Positions 25,743-32,379 of a stretch of DNA of 64,000 bases are shown here, piece after piece. The notes below the pieces were generated by a model. It was not told the origin of the DNA. It made no database searches and saw nothing but the letters and a program-made list of their open reading frames with translations. The number at the start of each line of letters is the position of its first letter. Position 1 is the first letter of the stretch. Position numbers and translations under genes: made by a program. Origin of the DNA: Spirochaetaceae bacterium (GTDB lineage: Bacteria > Spirochaetota > Leptospiria > Leptospirales > Leptonemataceae); assembly GCA_002729885.1 (NCBI GenBank), contig PBUB01000027.1, positions 1 through 64,000 of the forward strand, given 5' to 3'.

Positions 25743-26876
25743 ATGAGTCAGCCCATTGAGCTAAGGTTCAATGAACTCCTGGAAGGGTCCCGATCCGATC
25801 TTGTGCTCAAAATCTATGGAGAGGATCTGGAAACCCTGCAGGGATTGAGCGAAAGATCTGCGGAAATACTTTCTCAGGTGGAAGGTGCAGGGAATCCAGA
25901 ACCGGAGATACGGGGAAAAGTACCTATGATTCGGGTTCGTCCCGATATGCAGATGTTGAACAGCCTGGGACTGTCACGAAAGGAAGTGCTGGATACCATG
26001 GAGATGGGTATGGGAGGCCTGGATGCAGGCTATCTTTACAGAGGCGTTCGTAGATACCCTATTCGCATTCGTTTGAAAGAGGAGGATCGGAGTCTGGAAT
26101 CCTTGCGAAGCCTACCAGTGGGAATCACAGAAAGCGGTACCGAGCCCCTGGGAAGTCTGGCCAGAATTTACCAGGAAGAAACCTTTGAAATGATCAAGCG
26201 GGACTCCATGCAGCGAAGAGGAGCCATCCTTCTCAATCCGGAAACGGATGACATTTCTGGTTTTGTGGATCGTGCAAATGATTTTCTTACCGAGAAGCTT
26301 GCTCTTCCGGAAGGGTATTACATGGAATGGGGAGGCAGCTTTAAGAATCTTCAGAAAGCCCGGGAGCGATTATCCATGCTTGCTCCTCTGGCCTTTCTTA
26401 TCGTATGTTTGATGATCTATTCTGCCTTTCGGGACTGGCTCCGCACCCTTCTTGTGCTGGCCGGAGTACCCTTCGCACTGGTGGGCGGGGTTCTTGCGCT
26501 CTTTCTTTCCGGTCAATCATTGAGCATATCCGCTTCGGTGGGCTTTATCGCACTTTTTGGAATATCTGTTTTGAACGGTGTGGTGCTCATGAGCCGATAT
26601 CGAGAGCTGGGTCAGGGGACAATGCATGGTGAAGAGCTGGCCATATCCGGTGCAAGAAGTCGTCTTCGCGCCGTAGCCATGACCGCGCTCACAGATATAT
26701 TCGGATTCATGCCTATGATGCTGGCCACAGGGCTGGGTGCAGAGGTGCAGAGACCTCTGGCTACAGTGGTTGTGGGAGGCGTGCTAACTTCATCCTTTGT
26801 AGTTCTGTTTTTCTTCCCCATCATGCATACCATTCTGGAGAGATTCTTCAAGCCCGTGGAACCTGAAGATGGATGA
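25743..26876 (+). CDS. czcA: CzcA-type RND metal efflux pump, C-terminal third (in frame after TGA)
   Basis: The 377-residue continuation begins 'MSQPIELRFNELLEGSRSDL', which matches the internal CzcA segment normally preceded without break by 'LxxxxPGxxxxxxQPI'. It holds the rest of the second porter domain and TM8-TM12 ('LAPLAFLIVCLMIYSAF', 'GISVLNGVVLMSRYREL', 'GFMPMMLATGLGAEVQRPLA'). It is in the same frame as the upstream part; only one codon (TGA, then seven sense codons before this ATG) breaks it. No good ribosome site precedes the ATG. Together the two parts give about 1042 residues, the normal CzcA length. Readthrough, reinitiation, pseudogene or sequence error are all possible. Confidence 0.8.
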   Translation: MSQPIELRFNELLEGSRSDLVLKIYGEDLETLQGLSERSAEILSQVEGAGNPEPEIRGKVPMIRVRPDMQMLNSLGLSRKEVLDTMEMGMGGLDAGYLYRGVRRYPIRIRLKEEDRSLESLRSLPVGITESGTEPLGSLARIYQEETFEMIKRDSMQRRGAILLNPETDDISGFVDRANDFLTEKLALPEGYYMEWGGSFKNLQKARERLSMLAPLAFLIVCLMIYSAFRDWLRTLLVLAGVPFALVGGVLALFLSGQSLSISASVGFIALFGISVLNGVVLMSRYRELGQGTMHGEELAISGARSRLRAVAMTALTDIFGFMPMMLATGLGAEVQRPLATVVVGGVLTSSFVVLFFFPIMHTILERFFKPVEPEDG

Positions 26877-26962
26877 CGATCCGGGCCAATACTGTTATCG
26901 CACCGGGATGATTTAAGGAAGGAAAGGAGGGAAAGGATGCACAGAAGATCAGAGGAGGAATC

Positions 26963-28120
26963 ATGCCACGGGAAGTGATGGTACTGGGGGGCTATGGACT
27001 GGCCGGAAAGGCAGTAGTGGCATCCCTTTTACGAGGCGGGTTCTCTGTGGTGGCCGTGGGCCGCAGTCTGAAAAAACTCCAGAGCCTGGAGAGGAGTCTC
27101 GGCGATGGTAATCCGGGAACCCTGAGACTACAACAGGCCGACGTAGGAAATGTTCAGCCAGTCCTGAATTCTCTGGCCCCCGGTTCGGTGGTCATAAACT
27201 GCGTTGGACCCTACATAAAATATGGAATGGATGTACTGGAATCGTCCATCGAACATGGATTGCATTATATTGATCTGGCATCCGAACAGCAACACTGGCG
27301 AAATGCACAGTCTCTGTATGCGAAAGCCCGAGAGAACAGAGTAACGGCCTTTCTGGGCGCCGGTGCCTATCCAGGGCTTAGCGGGCTCATGCTTCGCCGG
27401 ATGATGGAGCAATATTCTGAGTTGAAACACCTTGAGCTTCGCCTGGCCATGGCTCCCAACCCCTCCGGCCAGGGAATTGCACAGATTCTGAGCGGGGCCC
27501 TGGAAATGGTATTTCCTCTGGAGGAAAAGACCGGTTCCGGATCTTCAGGACAGATCAGCGTTTCGCCTGGGACTACAGAGATACGGGATTTGCCGGATCC
27601 ATTTGGGCGGCGAAGGATGCTTCGCTGGCCTCAACTGGAAATTCTGGCTCTGGAATCTGACGAAGTACCGTTTCAGACCTTTATCTGGCCCGGCCACGAT
27701 CCAGAGATCGGTAAGGGTCAGGTGAAACTGGTTCGATGGATGCGACCGCATAAGAGCTCTCTCGGATATAGATTGCTACAGTGGCAGGCCAGAAAGATGG
27801 CATCCGGGCACGTTGGCTCTGGTAACGGAGAATTCGACAGCGATGTACCGGAATCGGGCGGAATCGTGGAGGCTATCCTGGAAGATAGATTACATAAACA
27901 TCGAATGATTCTTAGGTTTCAGGATACGGAAGAGGCCACGGCCTTTTTACCCGTGCATCTGGCCGGTGAGCTTTTGAAAGATGCATCCCGGCTGGAGCCA
28001 GGGATATCCAGTCCCATGCAGGTCCTGGATGGCCATAACATTCAGCATCTACTGGCAGAACTGGCGGTTATGGACGGGGTTTCCGTAGGCATGTCCACTG
28101 AGCCCAGGGGCCTGGATTGA
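26963..28120 (+). CDS. Saccharopine dehydrogenase-like NAD(P)-binding protein
   Basis: This 385-residue cytoplasmic protein has an N-terminal Rossmann fold ('EVMVLGGYGLAGKAVVASLL'), then 'VVAVGRSLKKLQSLE', 'VVINCVGPYIKYGMDVLE' and 'HYIDLASEQQHWRNA'. The pattern 'GPY-x-x-YG ... YxDL-x-GE' belongs to the saccharopine dehydrogenase NADP-binding group, which includes trans-acting enoyl reductases and many uncharacterised oxidoreductases. The substrate cannot be assigned. ATG 26963 has GAGGA upstream. It starts 86 bases after czcA and ends before a strong bidirectional terminator. Confidence 0.85.
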   Translation: MPREVMVLGGYGLAGKAVVASLLRGGFSVVAVGRSLKKLQSLERSLGDGNPGTLRLQQADVGNVQPVLNSLAPGSVVINCVGPYIKYGMDVLESSIEHGLHYIDLASEQQHWRNAQSLYAKARENRVTAFLGAGAYPGLSGLMLRRMMEQYSELKHLELRLAMAPNPSGQGIAQILSGALEMVFPLEEKTGSGSSGQISVSPGTTEIRDLPDPFGRRRMLRWPQLEILALESDEVPFQTFIWPGHDPEIGKGQVKLVRWMRPHKSSLGYRLLQWQARKMASGHVGSGNGEFDSDVPESGGIVEAILEDRLHKHRMILRFQDTEEATAFLPVHLAGELLKDASRLEPGISSPMQVLDGHNIQHLLAELAVMDGVSVGMSTEPRGLD

Positions 28121-28177
28121 GCCAGGGGCTCGAGGTTTACGGTTCGTTTGAGGGATTAGATGGGTCGTGCAGAGGAA

Positions 28178-28208
28178 TAAAAAAAGGGGCTTCGAAGCCC
28201 CTTTTTTG
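28178..28208. terminator. Bidirectional rho-independent terminator
   Basis: An A-run, then the perfect palindrome GGGGCTTCGAAGCCCC, then a T-run. It serves the plus-strand dehydrogenase gene and the convergent minus-strand DUF1858 gene. Confidence 0.95.
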
Positions 28209-28235
28209 CATTAACTGACGTTATATTCGTTTGAA

Positions 28236-28460
28236 TCAATCTTCCAGCAGGTTGTTGAGGCTATCCAGTAGCTGCTCCACCGGTACACCATAACCCATGC
28301 ATACCTGCTCGATGGTTTCCAGCTCATTGATAGAGCAGTGTGAGCAACCGCCCAGGTGATAGCTGGAAAATACAATGGCCGCCTCCGGATGAAGCTGCAT
28401 GGCTTCTCCAACGGTCATGTCTGCTGTAAATTGTGATCTTTCTTGAACATCCGATGACAT
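28236..28460 (-). CDS. DUF1858 domain protein
   Basis: A 74-residue protein consisting almost only of a DUF1858 domain: 'MTVGEAMQLHPEAAIVFSSY', then 'HLGGCSHCSINELETIEQVC' and 'GVPVEQLLDSLNNLLE'. The Cys-x-x-Cys in 'GGCSHC' and a third Cys are typical. The domain occurs alone or at the N-terminus of ScdA/hybrid-cluster-associated proteins and is thought to act in redox or metal handling. The start is ATG 28460 with AGAGGG upstream. It is a single gene, divergent from the pterin gene. Confidence 0.9.
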   Translation of the reverse strand: MSSDVQERSQFTADMTVGEAMQLHPEAAIVFSSYHLGGCSHCSINELETIEQVCMGYGVPVEQLLDSLNNLLED

Positions 28461-28680
28461 GGTATCCCTCTTGGTAGCCGATCTGATGCCTCAGATACGG
28501 CGATTTTCAGGCCGAATGGCCTCCAGCGCCCTTCTATACCGAGCGCACAGTACACTCATGCAAAAGAAGGCAAAAACGGGAGCCTGGTCAATAAAAATAC
28601 GATCAGTAGGGGCAAGTATCCGTCCAAAACTACAGGGTGAAACTGGTTGTCATCATGCAATCCGCTCTTTGTCTGGAAGC

Positions 28681-29148
28681 ATGAACATGGACCAGAACGC
28701 CCATCCTCATCTGCTGAAGGATTTACAGGGGTTTTCCGAAAAACCAGGTGAGTTTTTGATCCGGATAGAGGGCCGGTTCGAGTCCTCCCATTATCTATAC
28801 AGATATTTTCCGGACGGATCCGATGAACCTGTGCATGGCCATTCCTGGCTGGTAGAGGTTTTTCTTGCGCGCGCAGACGGGGGACTGGGCGCCGATGGGA
28901 TTAGCTACGATTTTCTTTCTGCTCGGTTACGCTTGAATGAACTTGTGGACCGAATGGAACATGTAACTATAAACAATCTGCCTGAATTCAAAGGAGTGAA
29001 TCCCACGGCAGAAAACATTGGTCGCTGGTTTTATGCCGGCCTCAAGGAAGTGGTGGAAAAAGAGGGTGCATGCGTCCGTGAGATTCGAATTCACGAAGGC
29101 CCGTCCAACTATGCGGTGTACAGGCCTTTTAAAGAAGAAGCCACATAG
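28681..29148 (+). CDS. 6-pyruvoyl-tetrahydropterin synthase family, PTPS-III type
   Basis: The 155-residue product is a COG0720 enzyme. Zinc ligands are seen in 'FESSHYLY' and 'HGHSW', and the family loop in 'MEHVTINNLPEF' and 'NPTAENIGRWFY', with a C-terminal 'IRIHEGPSNYAVY'. QueD and eukaryotic PTPS have C-x-x-x-HGH; here the segment is 'DEPVHGH', with no Cys but with E-x-x-HGH. That is the PTPS-III signature, linked to making 6-hydroxymethyl-dihydropterin for folate in organisms without FolB. So folate synthesis is more likely than queuosine. The start is ATG 28681 or 28687. The next gene overlaps its 3' end by 38 bases. Confidence 0.82.
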   Translation: MNMDQNAHPHLLKDLQGFSEKPGEFLIRIEGRFESSHYLYRYFPDGSDEPVHGHSWLVEVFLARADGGLGADGISYDFLSARLRLNELVDRMEHVTINNLPEFKGVNPTAENIGRWFYAGLKEVVEKEGACVREIRIHEGPSNYAVYRPFKEEAT

Positions 29149-32100
29149 CTTCTTTGCGGCTCCTCGCGCCAATTTTCTTCGTAACATTTGTCCAGGCCTT
29201 GCAGGCATTCTGCTTCTTCTGCTGCAGCCGGTGCTCGGGGGCAGCTCGTTAGAGGCCAGAACTTTTGAGATTCAGGATGGTTTTAGCAGCACTCCATTGT
29301 CGGATGTGCTGGAAGTCTTTGAGGACACCAGCGGAGAGCTGGAACCCTCGGAGGTGCAGAGGGCCGGTTTTCGCCCCGTGGGAGCGGAGGTGTGGAATCG
29401 TGGCCTGAGCTCGGCAGCACACTGGTTTCGCTTTTCGCTGAAAAACAGCACAGAACATAACGATCCGATTTTTCTGGAGATATTTTATCCGCTGCTGGAT
29501 TCCGTAATTCTGTATAGACCGGATAAGAAGGGTGGCTATAGCCCCAGTGCAACCGGCGATATGCTACCATTTTCGCATCGAGAGATGGAGCACAGGAATT
29601 TCATCTTCGTGCTTCGCATCCCTCCGGGCCAGACCAGGGATTACTTGCTTCGCGTATCCAGTAGCGGTCCACTACAGGTACCTTTGCGCTTGAGAACTGC
29701 TCAGGACTTACTTCAGAAGGACAGAACCGCACAATATGCCCAGGGTGTGTATTTTGGCATCATGCTGGCCATGATTCTGTACAATGCATTTCTGTTCATC
29801 GCGGTTCGATATTCCGGGTATCTGCACTATGTATTTTATATTCTGGGGCTTACGCTTTTCCAGTTACTTTACCATGGATTCTTCTTTGCCATATTTTTGC
29901 CGGATTATCCGGTGCTGGTGAATGAAGCGCTGGTATTTTCCATCGCATTTATGCTTTTCTGGGGTATTCAGTTCAGTCGAACGTTTCTAAATACCCGAAG
30001 ATATGATCCGCTGCTGGACCGACCGCTACTTGTGCTCCAGGCCCTTTCCGTTGTGGGAGGAATCAGTAGCTTCGTTATTCCCTATCAAATGGCACTGAAT
30101 TTCTCGGTGCTTTCTTCAGTTACTTTCGTTCTGGTAATATTTGCCACTGCCCTGCGAAGGCTCTATCGCGGGTATAGACCGGCCAGGTTCTTTCTTCTGG
30201 CCTGGTCCACATTGCTGGTGGCCATTCTGGTACTGGCCCTGAAGCAATATGGATGGATTCCCTATACATTTCTAACGAACTATGCGATGCAAATAGGTTC
30301 CGGGATGGAGGTAATTCTACTCTCGGTGGCTCTCGGGGATCGAATCAAGGCCATCGAAAAGGAGAAGAAGGAGGCGCAGGCCTTTGCGTATCAGAGTCTC
30401 AAAAAAGCCCATCATATAAAGGATGAATTCCTGTACAATACATCCCTGGAGCTCAGAGAACCCATTGAAGGTATTGTAGGCATGGCCGAGGGGCTTCTGG
30501 AGCTGAGCAAACGCTCGGAGGATCGGCCGGGCCGTATTGATGAAATTCGGGATGGACTGAGTGTAGTGGCTTCCACCGGCACTATCGTGAGCGGGCTGGT
30601 AAATGATATCCTGGACTTCTACAGAATCAAGAATTCAGAGATCTATCTTAATCGAACGTCCGTTTCTCCTGCCAGTGTTGTCAGCGTGGCCATGGATTTA
30701 TGCCGACCCTGGGCTGTGGCCAGGGGTATTGAACTTAAAATCGAGATTCCAGGAAACGTAAATCTGGTACATGCAGATGAAGTACGATTGCGCCAGATTC
30801 TACTGAATCTGCTTAACAATGGAATCAAGTTTACTCAGGAAGGATCGGTCACGGTCCGAGCGCGGAATTTAGATCAATTCGTAGAGTTTACTATAGAAGA
30901 TACTGGATCCGGAATTCCGTCCGATGCCCTGGAGGATATATTCTTCATCTTCGAAAGACCGGAACTGGCCGCTGGAAGAAAGGGAGGCAAAGGGCTGGGG
31001 CTAACCATTACGCGAAAGCTCATCGAGCTTCATGGAGGATTGATTCGAGCGGAATCCGCAGGGGAGGGAACCCGGATGATCTTTACCATTCCCAGAAGCA
31101 ATGCCAGTCATCCCATCCTTCCTGGAATGATTCCTGGAAGCAAGGAGTCCGAACCCATCCCGGACTATATTCCAGGTCACCAGGGTTCCCATACAATACT
31201 TATCGCAGACGACGATACCATTCATCTGCGCGCCCAGGAAAGAAGACTGATTCAGGCCGGCTACAGAGTACTTTCTGCCGGAAACCTTCAGTCTTTGCGA
31301 AGGCACCTGGATCGCGAACCTGTGGACCTGATGATCATTGATCTGTATCTAAACGGCCAGAATGGATATGAGCTTTGCCGCGAAATTCGCAGGGATTTCT
31401 CGCTTCATGAGATGCCAGTCATTATTGTAGGACGGGGTAGAAGCCAGGCAGAGTTGGAAGCAGCCATGGAAAACGGAGCCAATGACTATATTTCCAGGCC
31501 TGTGGACAGAGTAGAGCTATTGAGTCGGGTTCAGATGCTTCTGGAACTCAGGGATTCTATACTGGAAAGAGAGCGATTGTTGAGCTTTGAAAAGGAACTT
31601 GATGTTGCCCGATCCATTATGCAGCGTCTGATTCCTGCGCAACTGGCTCTGCCGGATGGTTTCGATGGGTCGGTGCTATATCTTCCTGCAGGCACCATCG
31701 GAGGAGATATCTATGACTTTCAAAACGGAGACTGGTTTAATTTACTTATAGCCGATGTGACCGGTCATGGTGTGCCGGCCGCATTGTACGCTTCCATGGT
31801 AAAGATTGCCCATACCGTGGCGCTCCGCGAAGGAAAGAGCAGCCCCGCGGAGATTCTGGAAAGTATACATGGCACCATTCGAAATCAGCTTTCGGAGCAT
31901 TTTGTTACAGCTGGATATTTGCGAATTCATCCAGAAAGCCAGAACCTGCAGTACAGCCGGGCCGGTCATCTGCCACTACTCATCCATAGAAGAGCATCCA
32001 ACGATTTTACGGAGCTGAATCCAGGAGGTCGGTTGCTGGGCCTGGTGGATGAGCTGAACCTGGAAAAAGAGGAAATACAGCTGCAATCAGGAGACCGGAT

Positions 32101-32308
32101 ATTCTGCTACACGGATGGAATCCATGAATCGGTAACCGAATCCGGACTGCATTTTGGAGAAAAAGAATTCAAAGAACTGGCTGCGAAGTGCCGTGAATTA
32201 GGTCCGGATCAGACCATTCAAAGAATTACGGATCGTCTTTCGGAACTATCCGAACTTGCAGAGCAGATCGAGGATGATCGCACAATGATTCTAATCGACG
32301 TGAAATAG
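29111..32308 (+). CDS. 7TMR-DISM sensor with pseudo-histidine kinase, receiver and SpoIIE phosphatase
   Basis: A 1065-residue membrane signalling protein. In order: signal peptide (1 to about 50), periplasmic 7TMR-DISMED2-type beta domain (55-200), seven TM helices (210-410), HisKA-like helices (about 430-500), HATPase (about 520-650), receiver (695-815), coiled coil, and SpoIIE/PP2C phosphatase (830-1065). The kinase H-box reads 'YNTSLELREP' where the family has 'NTSHELRTP', so the phosphoacceptor His is Leu. N- and G-boxes ('LLNNGIKF', 'DTGSGIP', 'GKGLGLTI') remain. The receiver Asp is present ('MIIDLYL'). The phosphatase has 'AGTIGGDIYDF', 'IADVTGHGVPAAL' and 'FCYTDGI'. The output is probably dephosphorylation of an anti-sigma-factor antagonist. 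The start at 29111 is chosen for the signal peptide. Confidence 0.9.
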   Translation: MRCTGLLKKKPHSFFAAPRANFLRNICPGLAGILLLLLQPVLGGSSLEARTFEIQDGFSSTPLSDVLEVFEDTSGELEPSEVQRAGFRPVGAEVWNRGLSSAAHWFRFSLKNSTEHNDPIFLEIFYPLLDSVILYRPDKKGGYSPSATGDMLPFSHREMEHRNFIFVLRIPPGQTRDYLLRVSSSGPLQVPLRLRTAQDLLQKDRTAQYAQGVYFGIMLAMILYNAFLFIAVRYSGYLHYVFYILGLTLFQLLYHGFFFAIFLPDYPVLVNEALVFSIAFMLFWGIQFSRTFLNTRRYDPLLDRPLLVLQALSVVGGISSFVIPYQMALNFSVLSSVTFVLVIFATALRRLYRGYRPARFFLLAWSTLLVAILVLALKQYGWIPYTFLTNYAMQIGSGMEVILLSVALGDRIKAIEKEKKEAQAFAYQSLKKAHHIKDEFLYNTSLELREPIEGIVGMAEGLLELSKRSEDRPGRIDEIRDGLSVVASTGTIVSGLVNDILDFYRIKNSEIYLNRTSVSPASVVSVAMDLCRPWAVARGIELKIEIPGNVNLVHADEVRLRQILLNLLNNGIKFTQEGSVTVRARNLDQFVEFTIEDTGSGIPSDALEDIFFIFERPELAAGRKGGKGLGLTITRKLIELHGGLIRAESAGEGTRMIFTIPRSNASHPILPGMIPGSKESEPIPDYIPGHQGSHTILIADDDTIHLRAQERRLIQAGYRVLSAGNLQSLRRHLDREPVDLMIIDLYLNGQNGYELCREIRRDFSLHEMPVIIVGRGRSQAELEAAMENGANDYISRPVDRVELLSRVQMLLELRDSILERERLLSFEKELDVARSIMQRLIPAQLALPDGFDGSVLYLPAGTIGGDIYDFQNGDWFNLLIADVTGHGVPAALYASMVKIAHTVALREGKSSPAEILESIHGTIRNQLSEHFVTAGYLRIHPESQNLQYSRAGHLPLLIHRRASNDFTELNPGGRLLGLVDELNLEKEEIQLQSGDRIFCYTDGIHESVTESGLHFGEKEFKELAAKCRELGPDQTIQRITDRLSELSELAEQIEDDRTMILIDVK

Positions 32309-32340
32309 TCTCGAAGCCCGGCTACGCAGCGCAAAATGAC

Positions 32341-32364
32341 GGGCCCTTTGAGGAGCAAGGGCCC
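32341..32364. terminator. Hairpin between convergent genes, possible terminator
   Basis: GGGCCCTT-tgaggagc-AAGGGCCC, an 8-bp GC-rich stem between two convergent genes. There is no T-run, so termination is plausible but weakly supported. Confidence 0.5.
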
Positions 32365-32379
32365 TGTTGAATCTGAAGC

